A stretch of DNA of 64,000 nucleotides from Phanerodontia chrysosporium (Eukaryota; Basidiomycota; Agaricomycetes; Polyporales; Phanerochaetaceae). Under the pieces are notes generated by a model. That model was not told where the DNA came from, did no database searches, and saw only the letters and a program-made list of their open reading frames with translations. Positions 11,792 through 22,780 of this stretch are shown one piece after another (the stretch's first letter is position 1; the number at the start of each line of letters is the position of its first letter). The stretch is from the NCBI GenBank assembly GCA_001910725.1, contig MJGA01000001.1, positions 1,798,001 to 1,862,000 on the forward strand, in the 5' to 3' direction. The position numbers were made by a program, and so were the translations under genes.

Positions 11792-14453
11792 TCACGCCAG
11801 CCATCCACGCTCGCGGGCCATCGCCAGCAAGTCTCCCGCGCAGCCCAGCCCCGTGGGCTCCCCTGCCTTCGGCGCGTGGGTCTTCCGCCGGCCCTTCACG
11901 GGAGCTCGCGCGGCGTCGACAGCCTGCTGAAGCGCCGCCGCGACCTCCACCAGGCACGCATGACACTCCGCCTCGGAGAACACGGCTGTGGTGCGCCCCG
12001 GCTTTGCGGTCTTGGTGGCGGGCGGCTTGCGTAGGCGTTTCGCGTGCAGGAGCTTGTCCGCGAGGTAATGCAGCCACTGCGTCGCGGCAAAGATCTGTCA
12101 GATTCGGCTCGGAGATACTAGACGGGAGGTGCAATACCATGACATTTGTCAGCGGGCGGTACGCCCTCCACTCGTTGCCGATGTGCGCGCGCATGAGGCG
12201 GTAGACCTCGAACTGGTAGTCGCCCTCGCCCTCGAAGACTTCATCGTCGAACGGCGTCCAGTGCACGGACGCCCGTGCGCCGCCGTCCGCGTTCATGCGC
12301 GACAGCCCAAGGTCGATGATTGTCGCGCGCACGCCGAAGAAGTCGTCGTCCATCGGGAGCCTGGCGTGCTTGGTATGGGACGCCTCCACGACGTCTTCTT
12401 CTTCGTCAATGTTCTTGACAAGGATTTGGCCCCAATGAAGGTCGCGGTGCTGCGATAGACATGAGTTCCTGTCATATATTAATAGGTCTTGATAATTCGC
12501 ACCTCGAACTGGACGAGCTCCTCGGCTTCCGCGAGAGCTCGCGTGACTTGCCAGAACAGGCTGCAAGCTTGCCTCCAGGCGTTCTTTGACGACGAGGCAA
12601 AGCTGTAGGATTCCAGGTCGGGACCGCCGTTCGGAAGAACGATGATCGCGTATACTTGTCCCACAGTGAAGCCGTCTGCACGAGGAACGTGAGTGAAGGT
12701 TTTAAGGGAGAAGACCAGGGCTTACCAGGCCGGATGCTCTCGCTACCTTTCCTCTCATGATACTCATCCCACAGATTCAGGAGCAGTGAAGGATACTTTC
12801 CACGTACAACATACGTTCGAAGAAGCTCAACGAACCCGTTACACATCTCTCCCATCGCCCTCGTGACGACAATCTCCTTCAGGACATCCTTCACGTCACT
12901 GGGCGGGGGACACTCTACGTCGTCCTTTGCGAATTTGCCTTTCTTGACAGGCTCCTCGTTCCGCAATGGGATAATCTTCAGGACGACATCTCCAATCCCG
13001 AACACCTCCGAGTACGACGCCTCGCCAATCTTACGAAAAGCTGGCTTGGCGCCTGCAGAAGCCTGAATGTTGACACCATTGTGCGAGGTCCGCACCATAG
13101 GGTCGAAGGGGAACATCTCAATGAAGGCGGAGAACTCGTGCGGCTCGTCCTGCCACATTCGGCTAGTAGCGGTCGCAGGTACGCCGGCTGCTGTGGCGCG
13201 TTTCGCTTGAGGCTCCGGGCCTCAGCCTCGATAGCGCGGACGGTGTTGGGAGAGAGTGCAAGCTCGGCAAAGTCAAAAGATAAGTCGGCATCGGTCTCGC
13301 TGGGTGTCGTAGGTGAGGGAGGTGAGGGGGCACCAGTAAAGACAGCACGAGAGCGAATGGGCGTAAGTGTGCGAGGTCTCGACCCATCAGCTTGCTCTGC
13401 GTCGACTGAATGACGAGAGGGTCGTGCAACGGCGAGTTGTGCGAAGGGTATAGTAGGCCTCGCGCGTGGTGGTTCTATGCTCTTGATCTGACCTCCGGAT
13501 AAGGTTTTGGTCGACTTCTTGGCCTCGGCAGAAGGAGACGGGGGCCGTGCAGCAGGGCGTGATGGTGGAGGTGAAGGTACACTTTCAGGAGAGGAGAGGA
13601 CAGCGTTCTTGTATATCGGCTTCGAGGGAGGGGCTGATCGAGTGGTGGCGAAAGCTGAAGGTGGCAACCTCCTGGACTTCGGCGGAGGGCTAGGGAAGAA
13701 CTCGATGTCTGAGTCCGAGTCAGAGACAGGAACGACCGGACGCCGCGGTTTGAGCACTGGTTGTCGAACACGGGCTGGAGGTGAGTCCTCTTCGTCAGAA
13801 AAGGCGTCGATAGTGTCGCCTATGGAATCCCGCAGGGACTTCAGGACAGGTGGCTTGGCCTTCGTCGGTCTCGTTGCCTTTGAAGGGAGTGGGTTCACGG
13901 GGACAGATGGGTTGGTCTTGCGCTTCTCAGCAGCCACTTGCCTGCCTGCTCCGTCAAGTACCACGATGTCCACGTCTACGACAGGTGACATGGGGTGCAT
14001 GGAGAGGGGTATCCTGGTTGGTGTAGCGATCCTGGGCCTCTGTCCGGACAGGACCCTGGGCTGCCCAGGTCTCTGACCCAGCTTCTTGATGGCGGGGGAG
14101 CGAGGCGCATGCGCCGTGCCAGAGATTACATTCGCTGGTACCATAGTGAGGGGTTTTCGCTTGGACGCGCTGGTCTTGGTCTTCTTGCTCTTCGGCGGAC
14201 TGTCAGCCCTTTTCGTGCCGATGTTGGTCTCGGAAGTGAGCTCCGGGGAGGAGACCTCCGAGCTACTAGCGTCTTCATAGCCTAGCTTACGATGTACACG
14301 AGGGGGCGTCTCTAAACGATGATCAGTGCGGTGTCGAGGGACAGGCACAGGATCAGTCTTCACGTTAGAGGAGCGGTCACTTTCGTCGACGTTGACGATC
14401 CTGCGCCCTCGCCGGCCATACGAGGCGACCTGACGAGTCTTTGTCCCTAGCAT
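11792..14453 (-). CDS. Haspin-family protein kinase
   Basis: Atypical kinase that phosphorylates histone H3 Thr3 and helps place the chromosomal passenger complex at centromeres in mitosis. The first ~430 residues are disordered and basic, with Ser/Pro/Lys clusters (SPPKSKKTKTSASKRK). The kinase part starts near 13158: KIGEASYSEVFGIGDVVLKI (glycine loop and lysine), IVVTRAMGEMCNGFVELL, AIIVLPNGGPDLESY (hinge), HRDLHWGQILVKN (catalytic loop), TIIDLGLSRM (in place of DFG, as in haspins), DYQFEVYRLMR and the haspin-specific RPLTNVMVLHYLADKLL, with a basic tail to 11792. Several introns, for example about 12455-12505 and 12665-12724. The frame changes at about 13159, where one base seems missing. 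Divergent from PSF2. Confidence 0.92.
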
Positions 14454-14723
14454 GCTATTAGAGCAAGCGAGAGTGCTGGAAAGTTGTATGGATGAGGAGA
14501 GAGGGGACTGACTGCACTCGACACGCGCAAGACGACCCGACGCGGTTGCAGAGCCAGAACACCGTGGGAAACTCTACATCGCGCGCCGGCCACGTGCACG
14601 GTGTTTACCGCGTCGCGTTACAGGTCACAGTCCACAAGTCACGATCTGGACAGTGCGCGTCCGTTACCGCTCCGTCCACCGTCTCCCTCGCTCGACACCC
14701 GCTGCTTGCGTCTACACCCGCCT
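14454..14723. promoter_or_regulatory. Bidirectional promoter, haspin / PSF2
   Basis: 270 bp separating two divergent ATGs. Contains the palindrome CACGTG at 14591-14596 (an E-box, bound by bHLH factors in fungi) and CpG-rich words such as CGCGTCGCGTTAC near 14609. No exact MCB (ACGCGT) box seen. Both genes act in S phase or mitosis, so shared cell-cycle control is plausible but not shown. Confidence 0.5.
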
Positions 14724-15509
14724 ATGGCCCTTCCACCATCTCTCAGAAACTCGGTTATCCCGGCCGAGCTCGAACTCATCGCTTCGGAGCAGCTCGTTGA
14801 GATCATCCCGCTAGTCGCGATGGAGCGGACAGCGTTCATCTCTGTATGCGGCAAACCACTCGACGCGAACCGCATTCTGATCTGATACAGCTCTCATAGG
14901 GAGCATATGGTCCTTTGAGGCCACCAGCCAAATGCAAGGTCCCAATATGGATGGCGACCAACTTGAAGCTGAAGAAAAAGTGTCATATCGTCCCGCCAGA
15001 CTGGCTCAACGTCGGTGAGCAACATCTCCGTATACTGCTTGGACCAGAAAGCTTACGTGCCACTTAGAGTTTCTGCAGGGACGATTGCTTCTGGAGACTA
15101 CCCGACCAGAGTTCAGTGAGATGCCGTTCAGGTACGCGGAAGTTGCAAAGGTCCTGCTTGACATGTACGTCCCTCGCCTCTTGCATCCGATATGACCATG
15201 TCACAACCGACACTCCACCAGAGCATCGGATGATTTCCAAGAACCAGACAAGATACGGTCACTGCTCAAGGATATACGAGAAGCGCGACAAGCCAAGAGT
15301 CGAGAAGGTCTCTCGAAACTAGACCATAGCGAACTGAGTGTACGCAGAGCCTTCATGTCATATTTCACGTTGTCCTGTGCTGAAACGTCATCCAGTTGCC
15401 CAATCTTAGCTCAATGGAGATCAACGAGATTCGGCCTTTCTTCGTGCGCTCGATGGGCGTGCTCACGCAACTGGTCAGAGATCCCGAAGGACGGCAGATG
15501 GAATTATAG
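14724..15509 (+). CDS. PSF2: GINS complex subunit Psf2
   Basis: Subunit of the GINS tetramer (Sld5, Psf1-3), part of the CMG helicase at replication forks. The start MALPPSLRNSVIPAELELIA and the following SEQLVEIIPLVAMERTAFIS are characteristic. After the first intron (about 14845-14899) come GAYGPLRPPAKCKVPIWMA and NLKLKKKCHIVPPDWLNV. Further exons carry EMPFRYAEVAKVLLDIASDD, IRSLLKDIREARQAKSREGL and the end LVRDPEGRQMEL, stop at 15507-15509. Five exons with introns near 15014-15066, 15162-15221 and 15339-15393. Length (about 200 aa) matches the family. Convergent with YVC1, 128 bp apart. Confidence 0.94.
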
Positions 15510-15636
15510 CATCGCACCGCAGCTCACACGTAGATTGTACGCTATCACATACATGGACAGGCGCAGGCGCAACCCGTGTATATACCAAAGTCTCGAGGAT
15601 TCAACGAATGGCCGGACGCGACCCCACTTTCTCCTC

Positions 15637-18366
15637 TCAGGACATATTCTTTTCAAGCAAAAGCTGCTTCAGCTCCTCGATTTGTTTCTTCAGCTCCCTA
15701 ACCTCCTTCGTGATCACAGCATCACTCGACTATCACAAACACTGTCAGCAACATCAACGGCGTAGCGAACGCAGGCACTCACATGCATAGTGTCAGGGAA
15801 CACCTTGATCAGGTCTTCGAAGGGCACGCGGCTGATCTTCAGGCCCTTCGCAGCGTCCTCGCCGTCGACCTCGGGGTCGCGGTACTCGGGCATGTCCGCC
15901 GTGCCCTGGTCCGCGTGCGAGAGCCAGTCGCTGACCCACTTGTTCTTCGACGGGTTCAGTTCGGCCTCGTACAACCCGATGACGGCGAGGGGGAGGAAGA
16001 ACAGGATCGTCATCGCGAAGCGGTTAAGCTGGAGAGCGTTCAGACAGACGGCAGCCGGGGACTGGTACACGTACCGTGCGGTAACTCTCCCGGCTTACGA
16101 CGTACTCCCAAGGCGCAATGAGCGTGACCTCGATGAGGTTGAACGGTGCTGGGTATGTGTATTCATCGGGTGCGCGAATCATGCCGATTGTCTTGTCCGC
16201 AAAGTAGGCCATATACTCGGCGGGTGCATCCTCGACAACCTAAAGCGCACAATTAATGAGCTCGAGTTCTACTTCAAAACAGTACCCAGACACTCACGTC
16301 CTCATACGCAGACGAGAACAGCGAGATGAGAATGTTGAGCAAGATGATCACTGTGGCTACGTTCCAGCTGAAGAATACCCTTTCAGCGCAGGAATACTCA
16401 GCATCAAAGTCGTGGAGCCTCACAGATAGTAGAGCAGAAGTGCAGGTGCGAAACCTGACCATCGCTCGTAATTTGGTGCCCTAAACATATGTTAGGACGA
16501 TCTTGCATTTTGCGGGATCGTCGGACGTACTGCAGAAGAGCCTGAACAAGTAGATTGATGACCTATAAAGGCAAGGTTAGCACGACACTGCAGAGCGAAT
16601 TGAAAAATGCCGACCTGGATAGGGTGATCTGTGTGCCCGTCCGCCGCGTCCAATGCATAAAGTCCTTGTATGAAACCGATGCTGAGGAGTGCCAGCAGCT
16701 AAATGCGACATTAATCTGATGCCTCGAGAAGTAGCGAAAATGAGTACACCGAAGAAGATGCCCGATTCTTGGAGCATCCTTGCCACGCAGATTTGCATCG
16801 TTCCGACATACTTGTAGCCATCGAAGACTGGGATTAATTCTGAAATCTTGTTCAGCTGAATCCCTCATTTCGCCTGAGGCATATCACGTACTCATCCTGC
16901 ATGCTGTTAGCCCTGTATACTGGAGCAAGCATCAGACATACCATATCAGAGGAGCCACAAAACTGAGGATTTGGAAGCTTCTGACCCTGAATTGGGTGTA
17001 TTGCTCCCCTCCGACGAGAGACCCGCGATGCGAAAACAGAATGCGGCCACCAGAAGTGCATCGGTTGATAACGAAACGAAGTTCCAGAAGCCAAGCGCCC
17101 TCCATGACACGAACAACAATAGCTTGCAGACCTTCTGTACATCTACAGTTGAGCCACAGTGAGTAAACATTCTTCTCGAAGGAAGCAATGACTGACCTTC
17201 GAGCGTGAATGCCAGTCCCATGACATACATCACTATCTCCCAAGGGTCGAGATCGGAGTGATCACGGTGTATGGTATCAAGGGGTTCACGTACTGCCTGC
17301 GAGTAGGCAAACAGGAAGAATACCCAGACACAGATACGAAGAATGTTTTGGTATCTGTATGAATGCGGTCAGCCAGTTTGACTCGATTTATCAATTTACC
17401 TGCCGACCCACCTGGGTACAGCGAGCCTATCCGGGTCCATATGGCCCCAAATGGTATCTGCATATGTTTCACGGAATGGGCGGACTACGGCAGGCTGTAA
17501 GAACCGATGAAACAGGAATGCATATAAAGCACTGACACTCAATGTCATGGTTGTCGCCGTGACGCTGTATAAGGTCTCCCGTCCACAGGTCGTTGACAAC
17601 TATTAGGAGTTAGAGATAGCTCTATACCTAGGTAGCGGTCAGCGTACCCTCCTGAGCCTCGTTAGACGAGAGGAAGATAGTGCTGCAAGGGCTATCGGCA
17701 AAGGTTCTTCGGGAAATAGTGGAATTATCCGTACCAGTGAGAATCGATGGCCAACTCTAGCGCACTGTTTTTGTCGCTGACATCCCCATCTAGTTCCCTG
17801 TGGGTGAAGCGGGTGGTCATCATTGGGGTAATTCTGTCAGGCGGGGCTACATGTATTGTCTTGCGAGCAAGCACCTCGCACGCGACAGCTACAAGCGGGT
17901 TAACATTACTTCGTAGTACATAAGTATACTTTGGGCGCGTACCTCTGCAGAGATTCTCGCCATAGTCAGCTGGATTGTGATTCGAGTCCCACATGAACTC
18001 TTTGCGAGCGCGGAGGAGACAGTACGGAAGCTGTATGTGCTGTCAAGCCATGCAAGAAACTACGAGAGGAATGCAGCTTACAGCTTCACAAGGTCTCCGG
18101 CAGCCGCAATGTACGCTTTGATGACCTGCGGCGTTATGGTGCGGCTCGTCGGGTCACTGATACTGTCTGGAGGGACCTCGATAGGTAACAACTGCAGGGT
18201 CAACGCCCGCAGTCGTCTGATGAGCTCTACCATTGTCTGTTTAAGTATGGGCGAAATACGCTCTAGCAAACGCACTGGTCAATGTCTCCGGACTAGGGTC
18301 TATGGACTGGATGGACGTCAAGGACGCCTGATCCTCAGTGTCCAGACCATTGTGTGGTTGAACCAT
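15637..18366 (-). CDS. YVC1: TRP-like vacuolar calcium channel Yvc1
   Basis: Fungal TRP channel that releases calcium from the vacuole. The conserved N-terminal domain is visible as MVELIRRLRALTLQLLPIEV, ITPQVIKAYIAAAGDLVKL and FMWDSNHNPADYGENL. Membrane segments follow across many small exons (about 17600-16300), including TVIILLNILISLFSSAYEDV, the pore-distal helix of the family. Downstream are AEYMAYFADKTIGMIRAP, the signature PFNLIEVTLIAPWEYVVS and a final membrane helix (FAMTILFFLPLAVIGLYE). The C terminus ends in a charged helix KEVRELKKQIEELKQLLL, stop at 15637. The ATG at 18366 (MVQPHNGLDTEDQASL) is chosen; the join of this first exon to the next is not clean in phase, so the extreme N terminus is uncertain. 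More than ten exons; the family assignment is strong. Confidence 0.88.
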
Positions 18367-18603
18367 TTCTGAGATCCCTCAGAGGGCTGAGATGGTGGTG
18401 GTTGAGGAGCAAGGCGTACAGCATTCCCCGCGTCGGCGTGCCTGGGGGACCAAACCGGCATTGAAGCATTGGAGGCCTGCGAGTGATGGAGTCCGGCAGT
18501 GAAGTCACTCGGGCGCCTCCCGATCACGGCGTTTACCGCGGGCGCTCGCCGCAGCTTGCGACAGGCGGGCTGCGCTACAGCACGCTGTCAGGACGCAGCG
18601 ACC
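18367..18603. promoter_or_regulatory. Bidirectional promoter, YVC1 / ARPC3
   Basis: 237 bp between divergent start codons, GC-rich, no clear TATA box. An upstream ATG at 18486 opens a frame that runs on through the first ARPC3 intron; it is out of step with the conserved start and is treated as noise. Confidence 0.4.
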
Positions 18604-19311
18604 ATGCCTGTGAGTGCCCCCGCCAGCGTCCGCTGCCTGCACACGCTGACCCACACGACATGCAGGCCTACCACTCTTCATTCAACGAGGAACCCGACGT
18701 CCGCCAGGTGGGCAATGTCTCCATCCTTCCCATCAAGACCCGGATTCGCGGTCCTGCCCCGCTAGGTGCGTCGCCCGACCCGTGCCTGCGAGCTCGCACT
18801 CGTCGCTGACGCGCACCCCCAGCGGACCCCAACGCAGCAGACATCATCGACGAGACCCTCGACCTCTTCCGTGCCAACTCCCTCTTCCGCAACTTCGAGA
18901 TCAAGGGCCCCGCCGACCGCCTCCTCATCATCCTCATCCTCTTCGTCTCCGACTGCCTCGCAAAGCTCGGCTCGCAGCGTGCCCCGCCGTCGCAGCTTGA
19001 AGCGACCAAGACGCTCAATACCCTCGCCGTGGACAACTTCCCCATCCCTGGCGACGCCAACTTCGCACTCAATGCGCACTACGCGCCCCCGCAGAGCAGA
19101 GTGGATGGTGGTATGTTAATCCGCTGTTCATGCCTCGCCATCGATAGCTCACTCTTTCGCAGAATACCTCCGGCAGTACCTCACACAGGTCCGGCAAGAG
19201 CTTGCAGCGCGCCTCGTCGAACGCCTCTACGCCGACGGCACAGGAAAGCCTAGCAAGTGGTGGATGGCGTTCCAGAAGAGGCGCTTCATGAACAGGAGCC
19301 TGGGCACTTAG
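18604..19311 (+). CDS. ARC18: Actin-related protein 2/3 complex subunit 3 (p21-Arc)
   Basis: Subunit of the Arp2/3 complex that nucleates branched actin. The first exon is tiny: ATG CCT at 18604-18609, followed by an intron that ends at the CAG before 18665, giving MPAYHSSFNEEPDVRQVGN, a start typical of the family. Then SILPIKTRIRGPAPL, IIDETLDLFRANSLFRNFEI, KGPADRLLIILILFVSDCL, NTLAVDNFPIPGDANFALN and, after another intron (about 19109-19162), YLRQYLTQVRQELAARLVER and KPSKWWMAFQKRRFMN. Stop at 19309-19311. Length about 175 aa agrees with family norms. Convergent with NOB1, 113 bp apart. Confidence 0.95.
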
Positions 19312-19423
19312 ATACACACCGGATGGATGCATGTAAGTAAGGAAACCGGAAGAATGTAATATGACACGGTAATCGGAAAGTGATCCTGGCGAGCAGCAAC
19401 GCTCTGGAGAGCACGTAACTCGT

Positions 19424-21009
19424 CTACTTCCGTCGCCGCCGTTCGTTGGGATTTTTCCTGCCATAGCCAATCTGTGGCATGTCACCGTCCATCCGCCCGC
19501 TGCGCATACTGCGCCCCTTGCCGCCTGCCCCTACGCTCAGCATCTCGGGCACCCAGTCGGGGTCCATCCAGCTGCCGACGGCGACGCCTGGCTCCCGACT
19601 GCTCGCCGTGCTGCTGAGCATCCGCTTCTCCTCGCGCTCCCGCTTCCCATCTGCGTGCTTCTTCGCCCGCATCCACGATGCCTGGTCCTCGCGCAGGATA
19701 AGGCCATCGCCCGGGCCTGTCTTCGCTGACCCAGGCTTTGGCGCGGGAATTGAGTATTTTGTGCCGCGGGTCTTGAATTGGAAGTTCTTCTTGAGGTGGA
19801 CTTGCAGCGTCGGAGTCGCATCAGTTGCGTTGGGAGAAGATAGTGTCACAGAAGCACGGAGTAGCGTTGGGTTGCCACACGATGGGCAGAACTTCCGTGC
19901 AGAGTCCTTGCAGATCCTTGAGAGAAACATATGAGAATTTGCGCCACACACAGAGAACGAGAGGTACACACTTGAAGCACGCGTGGCATCGGAGCACCCA
20001 GCTCTTCACTCGCTCGATCTTCTTGCCCTCGACGCCGACCAGGCTCAGACCCATCTGCAGCAGCACATTCTGCATCGCGAAGTCGGCGGTCATGCAGCCG
20101 ACCTTGATCTGCTCCGCAGGTTTGCCCTTGCCCTTCCGGCTCTCTTCGGGCACGAGATGCAGCGCCCGCGACTTGTGCAGCGCGACGTTCGACGGCGTGA
20201 TCCACTCGCCCTCGCCATCGTCCTCGTCAGACGGGTCATCGTACAGTGGGCCGTCGTCTTGCGCTGGAGGCGGCGGGGCTGCTGCGTCTTCCGCTTTGGT
20301 GGCTGAGCATTTTCTTCGAGTGTGATGCGCTCGAGCTTGACGTCCAATGGTTCATGGTCCTCTTCAGCGGCTTGCTCGGGCTCGACGGCGGCATCAGAGG
20401 GCTCCTCATCTTGTTCAGCAGCGGCATCTGCGTCTTGCTCGGGAGATCCCTCGGCATGAGCTCCCTCCGTCGCCTCAGGCTCATTAACCACCTGGGACTC
20501 GGCAGACTTCAGGGCACCGCTCGCTTCTTCTTGGGCTGGAACAGCATCTGGCTGCGAAATTGGGTCATGTCGGTGCTGGAGAAATACCAAGGCTACATAC
20601 CTGTGGTGATGAGCCAGATGCCTCAGCTTCTGCCTTGGCCTTTTGCTCAAGCGAGTACGTCAAGGCAAGGACGCAGAGATCGGCGGTGGACAGGACGGAG
20701 TAATCACCCGTCTTCTTCGCGAATTGTATGACTGAAGTCGCACATAAGATAAGCCTTGAGCACAAGACAGAGCAACACACCATGTGCCAGAGACTTGGGG
20801 TCAGGGCTCTGCACTTGGATCCGCACGCCTGCAGACAAGCCAAGCCTCTCAAAGTGCTCTCTCGCTCGCTTGTCCTTCAACTCATCGAGTACTTGCGGCA
20901 CGGTGTAGAAGGTCTCTGCCAGACCCCGCAGCGGAGACAGGGCTAGAAGGGGGCCTGCATCGAGCACAAGGTTCTTGCACGCAGGTTTCGAGTCGGTAGA
21001 GGCGGCCAT
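19424..21009 (-). CDS. NOB1: 20S-pre-rRNA D-site endonuclease Nob1
   Basis: PIN-domain nuclease that cuts at the 3' end of 18S rRNA in late pre-40S particles. N-terminal PIN domain: LVLDAGPLLALSPLRGLAET (catalytic Asp), VPQVLDELKDKRAREHFERL and, after an intron, FAKKTGDYSVLSTADLCVLA. A long acidic, Glu/Ala-rich linker follows. The C-terminal part has WITPSNVALHKSRALHL, GCMTADFAMQNVLLQMGL and a zinc ribbon built from RCHACFK and, across an intron (about 19920-19975), FCPSCGNPTLLRASVTL. The last residues NPNERRRRK fit the family. The frame changes at 20295-20297 (a TTT run on the + strand); one extra base restores SEEE-like linker to DDGPLYDDPSDEDDGEGEWI. Divergent from LEU2. Confidence 0.93.
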
Positions 21010-21229
21010 GGATGAAGTGTAGCCAAGCGCACAGTGGACGAAATTTCTGAGGAGGGCTCATTTAGATAACCACGTGGCTGCCACAAGGCCGATCCATCCG
21101 ACCCCGCGATCTAATCTTATCAGCGCACCCATGTCACGGTGTCGAGTCAACGATTGCGCGATGGGCTCTGCACCTCAGAAGGGTTCTCACTTACCACCAG
21201 CTCGATCACCTTCCCGCTGAACAGCACCA
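21010..21229. promoter_or_regulatory. Bidirectional promoter, NOB1 / LEU2
   Basis: 220 bp between divergent ATGs. The palindrome CACGTG lies at 21071-21076, the best visible candidate site. No Leu3-type CCGG-N4-CCGG element was found by eye. Confidence 0.45.
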
Positions 21230-22594
21230 ATGTCCAAGAGAACGTGGGTGTGCTTGCGGACTGCCCAGAATCGCTGTACTGACGGGCCTCGTACCAGGTT
21301 CAAAATCGTGATCCTCCCAGGAGACGGAATCGGTGCGCTTTCAATTGATAGCTATCAGGAAGGACGCTCACATGTAGAAAACATGCAGGGCCCGAGGTCG
21401 TCGCAGAGGCTACTCGTGTACTTGAGGTTGTTTCCGCGTCCTCGAGCGATGTCGAGATCAAGCTGGAGACACACGACTTCGGTGGTTGCTCTATCGACAA
21501 GCACGGAGAGCCGTTGACTGCCGCTACGCTGGAGGCATGCAAGTCGGCAGACGCCATCCTCCTTGGTGCGCCCGCTTGCTGTATACCTCACGCTGGTTAC
21601 TCACGGTTCTGTAGGTGCTATTGGTGGTCCCAAGTGGGGTGTGAACAGCAAGGTTCGCCCCGAGCAGGGCCTGCTCGCGCTGCGCAAGGCGCTCGGGCTG
21701 TACGCGAACATCCGGCCCGCGAACTTCGCGTCGGACAGCCTGCTCGCGTACTCCCCGCTGAAGCCGTCCGTCGCGCAGGGCGTCGACATCATCGTCATCC
21801 GCGAGCTCATCGGCGGCGCGTACTTTGGCGAGCGCAAGGAGCTCGGCGCCGCGCCGCAGGAGGACGCCGCGTGGGACACGATGATCTACAGCGTGCCCGA
21901 GGTGCAGCGCATCACGCGCGTCGCGGCGCAGGTCGCGCTCGCCGCGGACCCGCCGCTCCCCGTGCACTCAATCGACAAGGCGAACGTGCTCGCGAGCTCG
22001 CGCCTCTGGCGCAAGGTCGCGACCGAGACGATCCAGAACGAGTTCCCCCAGCTCAAGCTCGACCACCACCTCGTCGACTCCGCCTCGATGCTCATCGTCG
22101 CGAACCCGAAGAAGCTCAACGGCGTGATTCTGACCGAGAACCTATTCGGCGACATGTAAGGCCCATCTGGTGTCCTGAATGCCTGAGCCGATGCTGACGT
22201 CTCTCCCAGCCTCTCAGACGAGTCGTCCGTCATCCCCGGCTCCCTCGGCCTGCTTCCCTCGGCATCGCTCGCGGGCGCGCCCTCTGTGGCCGAATACAGC
22301 TCACCGTCGTTCAAGCCCACGCCGGGTCTGTACGAGCCCATCCACGGCTCGGCGCCCGACATCGCGGGCCAGGGCATCGCGAACCCCATCGGCACGATCC
22401 TCAGCGCAGCGATGCTCCTGCGGTACTCGCTCGGCATGGAGAAGCCCGCGAAGGCGATCGAGGCCGCCGTCCGCAAGGTGCTCGACGACAAGGAGATCGG
22501 CGGCGAGGGCCTGCGCACGGCGGACCTCGGAGGCAGCAGCAAGACGAAGGACATCGGCGACAAGGTCGTCGAGATCCTGAAAGCTACTCTCTGA
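21230..22594 (+). CDS. LEU2: 3-isopropylmalate dehydrogenase
   Basis: Third step of leucine synthesis: NAD-dependent oxidation and decarboxylation of 3-isopropylmalate. Exon 1 encodes MSKRT and splices at 21244-21299 to [12 protein letters not shown]; a second intron (about 21330-21389) leads to [20 protein letters not shown]. Then [18 protein letters not shown], an intron at about 21569-21618, [43 protein letters not shown] (substrate site), [56 protein letters not shown] and [20 protein letters not shown] (cofactor loop). Ends VVEILKATL. Complete; about 370 aa as expected. Divergent from NOB1, convergent with VPS17. Confidence 0.96.
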
Positions 22595-22780
22595 GCCAGT
22601 AATCTCTGGCATAGTACCACAAATACCAATGTATGAATAGCAAAAGTGCAGCCTATACTGATCCTGCTCAACTCTGTCACACGCCAACGGCGACTATGTG
22701 AGCACTCCATGGGTTAGAGATATGTCATTAACAACAGCAGTCCGTAGTGGCGTATAAAGATATAAGACAGCCATGGTATC

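Noticed and set aside
17978..17992. Second B-box-like word (GATTCGAGTCCC)
   Set aside because: Lies in antisense to YVC1 coding sequence (DSNHNPADYG) and has no partner A box.
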